Shown here one piece after another: positions 1-12,008 of a stretch of DNA of 64,000 nucleotides. The notes under the pieces were generated by a model. That model saw only the letters and a list, made by a program, of their open reading frames with translations. It was not told the origin of the DNA and did no database searches. The first letter of the stretch is position 1; each line of letters begins with the position of its first letter. The position numbers and the translations under genes are program-made. The stretch is from Canna indica. Its lineage: Eukaryota > Streptophyta > Magnoliopsida > Zingiberales > Cannaceae. The stretch spans positions 34,056,501-34,120,500 of the forward strand of contig CP136898.1 of NCBI GenBank assembly GCA_034359265.1, read 5' to 3'.

Positions 1-219
1 AATGCATTGACGGTCTTTGCATTAACATTAAAGAGTTTAATCTCTTGGTCCCACTCATCCATGTTGTTAGTGGGTTGCTTATACTCTACTCCATACATCC
101 ATGCCTAGAGATTGTAGGAAGCCATTCATACGAATCTTCCAGTAGGCATAGTTGTTTCCATCGAATAGTGGTGGAGTATGAGTAGAGGACCCTTAAGCTA
201 GTTGGATTTCACCCGACAT
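1..219 (-). pseudogene. Ty1-copia gag, N-terminal part, broken
   Basis: Reading the minus strand from the ATG at 219, the product opens MSGEIQLA, meets an in-frame stop, then gives FDGNNYAYWKIRMNGF and LQSLGMDVW, the typical start of a copia Gag (nucleocapsid precursor of the DUF4219/UBN2 type). A frame change follows, after which the other frame gives NNMDEWDQEIKLFNVNAK, the next Gag block. The piece runs off the left edge of the window, so the rest of the polyprotein is not visible. Its position just inside the LTR at 277-1678 and the primer-binding site fits the 5' end of a minus-strand element. The stop and the frameshift mean it cannot make Gag. Confidence 0.85.
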
Positions 220-262
220 CTTAATTTATAGGGAAGATGGTTAAATCTTATCCTACGACCTA

Positions 263-274
263 GGTCTAATACCA
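263..274 (-). other. Copia primer-binding site
   Basis: On the minus strand, two bases inside the LTR end, the sequence reads TGGTATTAGACC. This matches 10 of 12 bases of the usual copia primer site complementary to initiator tRNA-Met (TGGTATCAGAGC). It fixes the orientation of the element: LTR to the right, gag to the left. Confidence 0.75.
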
Positions 275-276
275 AT

Positions 277-1678
277 TGTTGTCTGAAATTTGACACTAGA
301 AGGGGGGTTGAATAGTGTTTGTCCCTTGTTTTTATTTTATCAATTTTCTTTTTGCTTAGTTTCAACTTCAATTGAATGCAAATGTAACTTAACAATGTAT
401 GTTATCAATTATCAAGAACAATAATGAGCAAACATTCAAAGCAATGCAAACACGATGAAATATAGTGGTTCGATCAACTGCCTACTCCATTACCTTGGCT
501 CCTCACCAAGGATTTCTAACCAACTGCTTTATAGAACTTGTGTTTACCTTTGAATACAACTGAGGACATAATTCTCACCTCTTTGAGAACTCCTCAAACC
601 TATTCACCTAGGCAAAACACAAATCTACAAAGCCTAACCCTAAGTGTTTCTCTAGCACACCTAGCAAGCTATTACAGGTGAAAACAAGTTTAAAGCAACT
701 CTTCAAATACAATGAAAAGGAGCTAAGAATTGAAAGAAGAATCAATGCTCTTTTCCCAAGCCTTCAAGCCTTCAACTCGTCCAGTAGATGAACTTGAATC
801 ACAGCAGAGTTGAGGAACAAAACTGGGCGCTTGAGAAGGATGTTGACGGAAGAATAGGGCGCAACAATCAATCTTTTTGAAGGCTCAAATTACTTCTTAA
901 ATGCTAAATAAAATCTCTAAGAAGTCTTAAAAGAGTTAGGTGAGGGTTATTTATAACCCCTCAACCGAACGGGCTGTTCAACGGGTGGAAAACTAGCCAT
1001 TACCACCGTTCGATCGCTTGTCGATCGATCATCGGTCGACCGATCAATCGACCGCTCACGACCGTTGCTTTAATTACTCTATTCGGTCGACCGATAGGTC
1101 GACCGAATGAGTCGCGAATTGAGCGATCCGCAATCTGGTCGACCGATCGGTCGACGGAAGCACCTTCTGCCAATATTTGGCATTGGTCGGTCGATTTACC
1201 GATTTACCGATCGATTTACCGATTGACCTACAGGTCGACCGATTGGCTACTGCCATTTTGTGGCATCATTCGGTCGACCGTCCGGTCGACCATTAAGGCT
1301 ACTGCCAAATCATCTGCCTTGTTCGGTCGATCGACCGATCGACCGAACTCAGGCTGGGGCTGATTTTTTCTTTATATTTGTTACATGCTTTTTCATAGGT
1401 TTAGTTACAAAGTTCTAACTTGGATGACCTTACAATTATGCTTGGGATAAGATCGTTCTAGGGGTATATTACAAGACATCTACTTAGTCTATGCACAAGT
1501 CTTTCTTTGACGTTCTTTTTCTATCGATTCTTGACGATCGTTTATTTCGTTTCTCTGAACGAAATTTGCATGCTTATCGCAACCTCAACCTGAACTCAAA
1601 ACTTCACACATAGATTAAATATATGTTTGTTATCATCAAAATGAAGTTCGAAGCTTGAGAGAAGCCATTAAGCCAACA
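277..1678 (-). mobile_element. 5' LTR of a Ty1-copia element
   Basis: On the minus strand the LTR runs from TGTTGGCTTA (1678) to CAGACAACA (277), giving TG...CA ends. A TATA-like TTATAAATAACC (minus) lies near 945-957. Immediately upstream of it, at 1010-1345, is a cluster of GGTCGACC palindromes and relatives. The block near 465-545 (GTGGTTCG, CTACTCCATTACC) recurs in the LTRs at 2326-3994, 8898-12008 and 9242-10985, so all belong to one superfamily. No TSD can be checked because the far LTR lies outside the window. Confidence 0.8.
1010..1345. repeat. GGTCGACC palindrome cluster in LTR U3
   Basis: About seven exact GGTCGACC palindromes, often as CGGTCGACCGA, plus degenerate copies such as GGTCGATC and GGTAAATCG-like spacers, lie within 340 bp. 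The cluster sits on the upstream side of the LTR TATA box when read on the element's strand. Equivalent, more decayed clusters occur at 3150-3275, 9935-10160 and 11540-11660, always at the same place relative to the TATA box. Confidence 0.8.
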
Positions 1679-1785
1679 ATGCAACCGCATCAAACTCACT
1701 ACTTATCGTAAATTCTGTTATATGCAGAAATAGGCAGATTTGCCAAGCTCTCTTAGAATTTCTTAAACCCTTCGAGATCAACTCA
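1679..1785. other. Short spacer, no feature seen
   Basis: About 100 bp between the copia LTR and the first CACTA terminus. I see no gene or repeat structure in it. Confidence 0.5.
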
Positions 1786-2325
1786 CATTACTAGAAATGT
1801 GATAATCAGCAACGACTGCCCACGCCGTTGCAATGACTCACGGCGTTCTTACGGTCGCTTGGGCCGTTGCGAATGTGATATATCTGCAACGGCCTCTTTA
1901 CGGCTGCTCGGGTCATTGCTTACAAGTCGATGGCGCGAATGTGGCTCGCAAATGTTATAACTTATCACCAACGATGTTACAAGGGCCACGTCAGCCGTTG
2001 CTAATGATATTATCACATTAGAAATGACATACTTACGGGTTCTGTACTTGTTGCTCTTTAGTTGATGGCGTGATCGCGACGCGAAAATGAAATACTTATC
2101 ACCAGCGGCTTTGCATAGGACGTGCGACTGTTGCTAATGATATTATTTATCTACAACGGCTTTGTAATGATTAAGTGAGCTGTTGCTGATGAGTTTATTT
2201 AACTCGTGATCGCATCCGACGCTCCCATTTCTTCCCTACTACTTGTTCTTCTTTGTCGACGTCGTTGCCTGCTGCCGAGCTGCGGCCGCCGACGCCGCCG
2301 CTGCGCCCTCTACGTCAAAGCTTCA

Positions 2326-3994
2326 TGTTGGTGAAATGGCCACACTAGAGGGGCGGTGTGTATAGTGTGTTAACTAAACTTATTTGCCTAAATTCGATTT
2401 TAAACATTTTCTTAAACTACTTAGGCAATTCACAATTGAACGACTAAATGCGGAAGCGATTAATGATAAAGCAATTAATGCAAACAAAATATTAATGCTA
2501 ACACAATGATTTATAGTGGTTCGGCCCCAATGCCTACTCCACTACCTAATCACCCCGCTTAGGATTTTCAAACTAGTTTAACAAGATTAATTAGTTTCCT
2601 TATAATGAGGACTTTACACTAGAAAGTCTTCGCCCTCAAACCGAAGGCACTTCCACACCCGGAAGTATCCCGTCTTTCTACCAAGAGCACTCTCCCACCT
2701 CAACCTAAGGACAACTCAACTAATCCTAGTAAACTAAGTTTACAACGGTGGATTTAAGCCTTAACACCAAGGCAACCACCAACTCAATCAACCTAGCACT
2801 CAAGGTTTACACGAATGATATACAATGAAAATAAACCATAAAATATACAAACAATGGAGCAAATAAATAATACAATAAATACTTAGCTCCAAAGAAAACT
2901 CCCTAGTCCTCTTGATGCTTTAAGATGATGAATCGGTGAAGCTTGAAGGCTAAATCAAGGTGTGGAGATCAAAACTAGCGTTCTTGCAAGGATGGCTCAA
3001 TGAAAGGTTGTAGATATGCTTAGGATCACACTTTGAGGCTTGGAAGCATCAATGATAGGCTTGGAATGAATTTGGGATGGGTATTTATAACACCCCAACA
3101 CTCAAGGCTCGTCAACGGGCATTTTTTCTGCCCGTTGCTGACGCCCGATCGCTTGCCGATCAATCGTCGGTCAACCGACCGAGCGATCAAAGGCATTCTA
3201 CCCCTTCTGGGCATCGGTCAATCGACCGAAATGCCTTCTCCTTCTATCGGTCGACCAGTCGGTTGACCGAACCTGGGCAGACTGCTTGGTTAGACTGGTT
3301 TTTCTGCTTGTTTGCTCGTTTCTCGGTTCCGTCTTCGCTAAGTCTACTTATATAACATTTCCTAACTCTAAGTCTGCATGTTAATAACTCTAAAACATAA
3401 ATGTTATATAAGGATTACCCCCCATTTGAATTCAATAAAAATATCTAAAAAATCAAAATCCTTAAGAATCAAAATCTAACTTTTTGGGTCTAGTACAGAT
3501 TTCCGAAAATTGAAAACTTTCTAATCTCCCGAGCCAAATATGGGTAGGCTAAAGGCTTCCAGAAAATCCTTAAAAATATCTCGTTATCTAGTTTTTACCT
3601 AAGGAATAATTACCGATATTTTTGGTGCCAAGAAAATATCTAGCTTGTATAGCCCTCCAAGGAGCTCCCTAGGCTTAGTGAATTTTAGGGTCATTTTCTG
3701 ATTTTCCGGTTTTTCATGTTTTGGGGTTCGAGATTGGTTTTTGGTTTTCTTTGCATCATCATGAGGATTTACAATTTATCTAGAGATCTTAAACATAGAC
3801 TCTATCTTCCTGATGAATCTGAGCGCGTCGACCAACGTCCTTCCGATTTTCCGATTTCTCCAATATTTTTGATCATGGACGTCATGTGCTAACCGATATG
3901 GAACCTGAAAATAATTCTCTATGAAATCATTAGTTTCATGTTTGTTATCATCAAAATCGAGATTAAGACCAATGTTGAAAATCTTAGGCCAACA
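2326..3994 (-). mobile_element. Copia LTR (probably solo) inside CACTA copy 1
   Basis: The 1669-bp unit starts TGTTGGTGAAATG and ends TTAGGCCAACA. It is the reverse complement of the LTR type at 9242-10985 and matches the unit at 8898-12008 along its length, including the GTGGTTCGGCCCC block. A TATA-like block (minus) lies near 3080, with decayed GGTCGACC motifs at 3150-3275 upstream of it. Flanks are CTTCA and CCTCC, at best a worn 5-bp TSD. No internal retroelement sequence follows, so it is probably a solo LTR. Confidence 0.75.
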
Positions 3995-4534
3995 CCTCCA
4001 TGTATTTTCTTCCTCCTTCTCTTCTCCTCTACTAGGGCCACCCGAAACCCTAAACCTTAGGGTTTCAACTGATCGTCGGACCTATGTCCAGTTTCCGATA
4101 ATGGACACTGGACATCGGTGCCGGAATAGTAAATTTAGGGTTTTATTAAACCTTAATAAAATTTGATTAGGGTTCAATTAAACCCTAATCTATATGTTAA
4201 TATGCATTGTTGTTAGTTTTTAATTTTTATTAGTTTATTTAGTAATTAGTTATTAGAATATTGTTAATTAATCTGTTAATTGTTAGGTTAATTATTCTTA
4301 GTTTATTAGTTAATTGTTATTGTTATTAGTAATTAGATTAGGTTAATTAATTCGTTAATGTTAATTAGATTAGTAATTGTTTAATGTTAATATTAATTAG
4401 ATTTAGATTAAGTTTAATATTTTTTTTAATGTTAATTAGATTTAGATTTAGATTTAGGTTATATCTATTAATTAATTTTAGTTTAGATTAATTAGATTAA
4501 TTTTAATGTTATTATTTAAATTTAGGTTAATTAG

Positions 4535-4612
4535 AATCGTCCACTTTGGACTGGCGCTGGAATCGTCCACTTTGGACTTGTGCCGGAATCGTCCACTGTG
4601 GACTCGAACCGA
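4535..4612. repeat. 26-bp tandem repeat, 3 units (CACTA copy 1)
   Basis: Three head-to-tail units beginning AATCGTCCAC(T)TTGGACT, spaced exactly 26 bp at 4535, 4561 and 4587. The same unit occurs six times at 17744-17899 and three times at 21092-21169, in the same place in the sister CACTA leaders. Confidence 0.85.
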
Positions 4613-4795
4613 CATTAACAAATTTATAAAATAAATTAATCATGATGAGTTGATACATTTCACGTACGCATCGACGAGTCAAGTTATAGATTAGCAAAAT
4701 TTTAGATTCGTTTGGGGGTTGTATGTTCGTGTAAACGAAGTAAATGATCTTTTATACTACATACAACCCTTGAATTGTCCCTAATTGGATAATTT

Positions 4796-5000
4796 GGGAA
4801 CATAGTTATTTATATTTCACTTAGTTTTTTTCTTTTAACCGATACTCATTCATAAATTTTTGCTACTGTATCTCCATTGTTCTTTGATACGCGCCCAGAT
4901 GATATGCGTATTCGGAGAATTGTACGGAGATGCTATCGAAATATAGAATGAAGTTAATGATTAAAAGAAATACTTAGTGCAACATGAATAACATGAATCT
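4796..5000. repeat. Imperfect hairpin upstream of transposase (copy 1)
   Basis: Left arm about 4796-4892 and right arm about 4916-5000 form an imperfect inverted repeat around the loop GCCCAGATGATAT. The sister copy at 18082-18289 is much better paired, so this one has decayed or drifted. Confidence 0.7.
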
Positions 5001-5045
5001 CGAATGGAATAGGACCATCTCACCTAAAGACATTAACTGAAGATA

Positions 5046-8000
5046 TTGTCATTGATTGACAGAATCATGTCGGGCAGTCAAAATTGGATGTACCGACGTT
5101 TAGATCGTGGAGCTTTAACGAATGAGTTTCGATTAGGTGTAACTTACTTCCTAAATTTCGCCTATTCGAATCAAAAATTCGTTAGTGGTGATAAAATTCG
5201 ATGTCTGTGCCGTATTTTCTTGAATGCACAATTTTTGGATCGGAAAACTATCACTCTGCGTGTTTATAACAAAGGATATGCACCAAGATATTTTCTATGG
5301 AATTGTCATGGTGAGTCACGTGAAGTCGGGACGTCGAGCAATCCTATCGTTCAAACACATGGTGAATCTTCCTCTATTGGTGTTTCTTCATCTAGTCCAT
5401 CTAATTCATATAGAACTATGATACTTGATAATCTTGGCAATCAATTCCACTTAAATGATAATGTCGAGCAGCTAGTTACTGAGACGTCAGTGCCACCAGA
5501 TACTACAAATGTTGATGTCATAGAATTGCCACCAGAAGTACAACCTGCAATAGAGATTGAATTACCGAATAAAGAAGCAGCAGAATTTTACAAGATGTTG
5601 AAAGCTGTCGATGAACCTTTGTATGAGAATTGTCCTAAATACGCTAGGTCTTCGACAATGACGCAACTCCTGAGCATCAAGGCCGATTGTAATATCAGTG
5701 GGGTTGCACTTGATGGGATTGCAGGATTGATTAATAGAATGCTACCTACAGATAACAAGTTTGAGCCAACTTTTTATAAGACTAAAAAGTTGATGAGAAA
5801 ATCAGAGCTTGGGTACGAAAAATACACGGGTGCCAAAATAACTGTATTTTATATTATAGAATGCGCAGTTGGATAAATGTCCTGTATGTGAATATTCTCG
5901 TTTAAGATGCTTCGGTATTTTTCACCAACACCGAAGCTTCAAAGATTATTCATGTCGAAAAAGACTGCCCCCTACATGAGTTGGCATGCAAGAAGTCCTA
6001 ATGATTTAGTAATGACTCATCCATCCGACAATGAAGCGTGAAAATATTTGGATATATGTTATCGTTCATTTGCTAGGGATATTAGAAATATCAGATTGTG
6101 ATTGTGCACAGATAGTTTTAATCTGTTTGGTCATTCTGTAACTCCTTATTCAGTTTGGCCTGTGCTGCTAACAGTTTATAATTTGCTGCTGTCGATGTGT
6201 ATTAAAGATGAATTTATTTATCTTTCGATGATTATTCTGGGTCCTAAGGGTCCGCGAAAAGAAATTAACGTGTTTCTCAGACCCCTAATAGATGAATTGA
6301 AAATATGGTGGACTGAGAGAGCTGTCACTTATGATTGTCACCGAAAACAAAACTTCACTTTAAAAACTGCGGTCTTGTGGACAATCAATGGTTTCCCAGC
6401 CTACGACATGTTGTCTGGTTAGAGCACTCACGACCGACTCTCTTGTCTGTTTTGTATGGATCACTCTAAATCATTCAGTCTTCAGAACGGACGAAAAATC
6501 TCATTCTTTGGTTGTCATGGTCGATTCCTACCGGCTAACCATCAATATCGAAGGAATCATAATAAATTTACTAAGGGTAGAGTCGAAAGAGATGAGCCAC
6601 CACTGATGTTGTATGGTGAACAAATATTAGCACGTGTTTCAACTCTTCCAGAGATAGTGTTTGGTCGGAATGAATGTGTCGGGATTTGGACAAACACATA
6701 ATTGGGTGAAAAAAAGTATCTTTTGAGAATTGTCGTATTGGAATTGATTACTGATTCGACATAATTTAGACGTCATGAAGATTGAGAAAAATGTGTTTGA
6801 TAATATTTTTAACACTTTGATGGATATTTTTGGGAAAACTAAAGATAATGTCAAGGCCCGACATGATCTGAAAATACTTTGCAAGAGGCCGGAGTTGGAG
6901 TTACAAGAGGTCAACGGATGATATCTGAAGCAGAAGGCCATGTACGTATGTGTTAAATAAACAACAGATGAAAGATGTTTGCCAATGGATCAAAGAACTC
7001 AAATTACCCGATTGATATGCCTAAAACTTATCTCGATGTGTGAACGTCGATGATTGCAAAATATTAGGGATGAAGAGCTACGATTGTCATGTATTTATGC
7101 AGAGATTGCTTCCGATCGCATTCCAAGATCTTCTACCTGATAATATTTGGGGTCCAATGACAATCAAATATGTTTTAAAAAACAGTTGTCCAAATGTCCT
7201 TCGAGTCAAAGATATGTCAGCACTTGAAAGTAATATTGTTGAAATTATATGCAAGCTGGAGCAGTTTTTCCCTCATGCCTTTTTTGACTCGATAGAGCAT
7301 CTACCGATACACTTGGCATACAAGGCATGAGTTGGTGGCCTTGTTCAATAGAGCATGTACTTGTTTGAAAGATACATGAATTGTTTGAAAAAAAAAGTAA
7401 AGAACACCGCAGCTGTTGAAGGATTAATATCTGAAACGTATATCATCCAAGAAATTTCAACATTCTGCTTATTTTACTTTGAATCAACAGAGCAGACAAG
7501 ATTTGATCGTCTTCCACATAACGACGACGGGGGAGTTCCACATTTAGATGGGCATTTAAACATATTCTGTCATTCTAGTCGTGCTTTTGGTTCTCGTCCA
7601 TCTCGAAACTTAAGCGACGAAGAGTATCATTTGGCACAATTGTACGTATTACTCAATTATCCATAGATTAAATAATTCATTGAAATATTTGACGTTGAGA
7701 TGGTACAAAAATACTCTATTCACATCGATCAAGAATTAGAGAGATTACGGAATCGTGATTTCCCTACTTGGATTCAAGCTTATAGCAAAGATCATGGAGC
7801 TGAAATAGATGAAAAAATATTTGAGTTTATTAGTGGATCATCGTGACTAGTGTCGTGTTATAGCAGATATTTTATTAATGGGTATAAATTTTACACGGTT
7901 GAATATGCATTTACAAAGAAGACTATGAATGTCAGGGTCTACGGGAAAGGGACAACGTATGTTGATTGTGATATGGATTTTTATGAACTATTGGAAGAAG

Positions 8001-8491
8001 TGATAGAATTGCACTACTTTGTCTTGAAATCAGTTATCCTATTTAAATGTCATTGGTTCGATACAACAAATCGGGGCATGAAAGTTTATCCAAAATACAA
8101 ACTTATTGAGGTTAATTACAAATCAAAATTGGCAGCAAATGAACATTTTATATTGGCATCACAAGCCGAACAAGTATATTATGCGAAGTATCCGGCTCGA
8201 AATAAAGATAGAGCAGATTGGTGTGTAGTTTATAAGACTAAAGCTAGATGAAGAATTGATCCGATAGCAAGAGAAAATGAGCCGATACCTGATGTGACAT
8301 ATGATTTCTATCAAGAAGATGATCCTCCCGCAGTAGACCGTATTATTCCAATACTCAAGGATGCGAACACAGTGTTAGTTCAATTAGAAGTTGAATATGT
8401 TGATGATGACGATCATGAAGTTTTGGAAGGTGGAGATGAAGAAGATGAAGAAGAAGAATTCGAAGACTATTACTCAAATGATGATGAATAA
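5046..8491 (+). pseudogene. CACTA transposase (TNPD type), copy 1
   Basis: Encodes a DDE-type En/Spm transposase that would bind and cut the element ends. The first open stretch (5046-5876, 276 residues) starts with the transposase-associated domain: WMYRRLDRGALTNEF at residues 14-28, then KIRCLCRIF and a YAPRYFLWNCHGE end. Downstream frames give the Transposase_21 core in order: QLDKCPVCEYSR (about 5870), VWPVLLTVYNL (about 6155), ILGPKGPRKEINV (about 6235), AVLWTINGFPAYD, RFLPANHQYRR, then HDL and CKRPELEL, PIAFQDLLPD (about 7085), and an acidic tail ending at 8491. At least six stops or frame changes break it. The missing start of the core, compared with copy 3, is present here, so the two copies complement each other as references. 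Not functional. Confidence 0.9.
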
Positions 8492-8897
8492 TTGTAAAGT
8501 ATATCTTCTATTAAATATATCTCTACTATATATATAATCTTTAAAGGCTCTAATCGGTCAGACTCCAAATTCTGCCGCACTTATTAGTGTGATCAGGGAG
8601 CGGTAATGTATTATGAAATTATGAATTATATATAATTCATTATATCATAATATAATATTGTACTTTATTTTTATTGTGCAGGTTCGAGCAAGAGATGTCC
8701 CTAGGACTATATTAGGGGCAATCCGACGATACATATTTGGTGCATGGCCCACATGGTCTCACATGCCCCGTGAGCATGTGGACATGCTCTGGCGCGAGTT
8801 TGAGGTACGTATTTAAAATTTTTATATACATGATGATTAATGTTGGTACTAACATTTTTGTTTTGCATGCTCGATATACATGGCCAGAGGACCAAAG

Positions 8898-11800
8898 TGT
8901 TGGTGAAATGACCACACTAGAGGGGGGGTGAATAGTGTGTGAAGTAAACTTTTTGCCTAAATCTAGTTTTATCACATTTAACCATTTTTTATAACTTAGG
9001 CAATACACTAATTTGAATAGCAAGCAGAAGCAATAAAAAAGATAATTAAACACAACCAAGAAAGCAATGCGCGAAAACAAGTAACTATAGCAATTAAGGC
9101 ACAATCACAATAAACAATTCAAACACGATTGATGTATAGTGGTTTGGCCCCAATGCCTACATCACTACCTAAGCATCCCACTCAGGATTTCCAAACTAAA
9201 CTTTACTAGATTAATTATTTCCTTTACAACGCGGATATTTTTGTTGGCTTAAGGTTTTCAGCCTTGGTCTTAATCTCGGTTTTGATGATAACAAACATGA
9301 AACTAATGATTTAATTGAGAAATACTTTCAGGTTCCATATCGGTTAGCGCACGATGTCCTCGATCGAAAATATCGAAAAAATCGAGAAATCGGAAGGACG
9401 TTGGTCGACACGCTCGGATTCGTCGGGAAGATAGAATCTAGGTTTAGGGTGTCTAGGTTATATTGTAAAATCCTCATGATGATGCATAAGAACCCAAAAA
9501 CCATCCCCGAATCCCAAAATATGAAAACCCGAAAACCGTCCTGAAATACCCTAGGGAGCTCCTTGGAGGGCCATATGACCTAGATAGTTTCCTAACATAA
9601 AAAATGGCGGTAATTATTCCTTGGGTTAAAATTAGATAATGATGTATTTTTAGGAATTTTTGGAAGCCTTTCGCCTACCCATTCTTGACTCGAAAAATTA
9701 GAAAATTTCTGTTTTCAGAAAATTTGTACTAGACCCCAAAAACTAGATTTTGATTCTTAAGGATTTTTATTTTTTAGATATTTTTATTGAATCCAAATGG
9801 GGGTAATCCTTATATAACATTTATGTTTTAAACTTATTAACTTAAGTTAACAAATGTTATATAAGTACACTTAGTGAAGACAAAAACATAAAACGAACAA
9901 ACAAAACTAAACTGCTCAGTCTAGTCCAAGTTCGGTCGACCTAATGCTGCCAAAAACTGGCAGTAGGCAATTCGGTTAACTGATCGGTCGAACGAAGTAT
10001 CCCAAAATTTGGCAGTGCGTACGTCGGTTGACCGAATTGCGGATCGCTGAAGTCATGACTCATTCGGTCGACTCGTCGGTCGATCGAACAGTGCGATTAG
10101 AGCCAGCGGTCGCTGGGCGGTCGATCGATCGGTCGACCGATAATCGACCGGCAAGCGACCGAACGGCGGAAACGACTAGTTTTCCGCCCGTTGAGCCAGT
10201 TGTTTCATTCCATTTCTTCTTGGCTCTATAAATACCCATGCCTAAGCCTTCCTGAGATACTTTTGATCACTCCTACACTTCATTGAGCCATTCTTGATCA
10301 TTCTCAAAGCATTTCTTGAGTCATCCCTTTGATAAGCCCTAGTTTCCATGATACATCATTGATCTTGCCTTCAAGCCTTGAACGATTAATCATTGAGGCA
10401 TCAAGAGGAACTAGGACTCGTGTTTGGAGCTAGATATTTATTGTATTATTTATTTGCTCTATTACTTGTGTATTTTTGTGATTTATTTTATTGTATTTGA
10501 ACGTATAAGTAGACCTAGTGTTAGGTCTTGTGCTTGAGTGGTATCCTTGGTGTATAAGGTGTAAAGCCACTTGTGTAAACGCAGTTTACTAGGATTAGTT
10601 GAGTTGTCTCTTAGGGTTGAGGTGGAAGAGTGCTTTCGGTAAGAAGGCGGAGACTTCCGGGTGTGGAAGTGCCTTAGATTGAGAGTGAGACTCTTCGAGT
10701 CAAAGTCCTCTGTGTAAGGGAATCAATTTAATCTAGTAAACTTAGTTTGGAAATTCTAAGCGGGGTGCTTAGGTAGTGGAGTAGGTATTGGGGCCGAACC
10801 ATTATAAATCTCTGTGTTAGCATTGTTTTCTTTGTTTGTGCTTAATTGGTTTATTTTTGCTTCCGTATATAATCGATAAATTGCTATTTGCCTAAATAAT
10901 TTAACAAACGATTAAAACTAGAATTAGGCGACAAGTTTTGATAACACATTATTAACCCCCCTCTAGTATGCCATTTCACCCAACAATTTTCACCGGAGAG
11001 TCTCCGCTCTCACACCGAAGGCACTTCCACACCCGGAAGTCTCCGCGTTCCTATCGAGTGCACTCTCTCTCTCCCACCTCAAATCTAAAGGACAACAATA
11101 CTAATCCTAGTAAACTAAGTTTACACCGGTGAATTTAAACCTCAAACACCATGGCTACCATCCAATTTCAAGATCCTAACAAACTAGGTCTTCACAAGCT
11201 TAAATACAATGAAATAAATAAGAAAATACACAACTTAATGGAGAAATAAATCAAATAACTTATACTTAGCTCCAAACAATGAATCCTAGCTCCTCTTGAT
11301 GTCTTGATGATGAATCAAATCAAGCGTGAAGGCAAGCTCAAGAAAGACAAGGTGGAAAGCTAGGGTTTCTCCAAGTAATGGTTCAATGAAAGCTTGGGAA
11401 TGATCAAGGATGACTCAATGGAGTTTAGGAGTAATCAAAAGTATCAAAGGAAAGCTGGGACATCAGTATTTATCGAGCCATGAAGTGTGCTCGGGTGAAA
11501 CATTGCTCAACGACTCGAAATAGAGTCGTTTTCGCCCGCCAGTCGCATGGTCGGTCGACGTCGCAAGTCCGGTCGATCGTCGGTCGACCGACCATGCGAC
11601 CGGAGCCTTACTATGCTTTTTGGTCTCATTTTGATCGATCGGTCAATCGATCGACCGTAGAGTACCAGTACTTTATGTAGTGTACCTGTACTCTACAGTG
11701 AGTTTCAGCCAGTTTCTTTCTTTGGTTCAGGTTTCGAATTACGGGTTTGGTTCTTTAAGGGTCTTAGCATCATAAATAAGATTTTACAATTTATCTAAAC

Positions 11801-12008
11801 ACCCTAAACCTAAACTCTATCTTTCCGACAAAACCGAGCGCGTCGACCAACGTTCTTCCGATTTTTTTATTTCTCTGATATTTCCAATCGTGGACGTCAT
11901 GTGCTAACCGATATGGAACCTAAAAATATTTTTCAATGACACATTAGTTTCATGTTTGTTATCATCAAAACCGAGATTAAGACCAAGGTAGAAAATCTTA
12001 GGCCAACA
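8898..12008 (-). mobile_element. Copia LTR (solo) in TNPA exon, itself interrupted
   Basis: Runs from TGTTGGTGAAATGACC to TTAGGCCAACA, minus-strand orientation, in the same family as 2326-3994. Removing the nested LTR (9242-10985) and one 5-bp duplication leaves about 1.36 kb. TATA-like sequence (minus) near 11465 and decayed GGTCGACC motifs at 11540-11660 match the usual arrangement. No internal region is present, so it is a solo LTR left by recombination between two LTRs. Confidence 0.88.
9242..10985 (+). mobile_element. Copia solo LTR nested in LTR, perfect TSD
   Basis: The 1744-bp unit begins TGTTGGCTTAAGG and ends CATTTCACCCAACA. It is flanked by ATTTT on both sides (9237-9241 and 10986-10990), a perfect 5-bp TSD inside the older LTR of the opposite orientation. 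Read forward, the U3 carries GGTCGAC-type motifs at 9935-10160, then a TATA box in GCTCTATAAATACCC near 10225, then a leader. It is the youngest insertion of this three-layer nest. Confidence 0.92.

Larger units (their letters stand above)
3995..5045 (+). other. CACTA copy 1 leader
   Basis: Noncoding leader between the subterminal region and the transposase start. It holds the ACCCTAAACCTTAGGGT-like block shared with 17480 and 20810, a long TTAATTAG-rich stretch (4150-4530), three 26-bp repeats (4535-4612) and an imperfect hairpin (4796-5000). The same order is seen in copy 2 and partly in copy 3. Confidence 0.7.

Noticed and set aside
1010..1345. Possible CRISPR-like or satellite array
   Set aside because: Spacing of the palindromes is irregular, spacers are not unique fixed-length units, and the cluster is part of LTR U3 sequence in a plant genome.
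8707..9104. Long minus-strand open frames near 8.7-9.1 kb
   Set aside because: They run across TNPA exon 2, an intron and into the LTR inserted at 8898; no protein family match.
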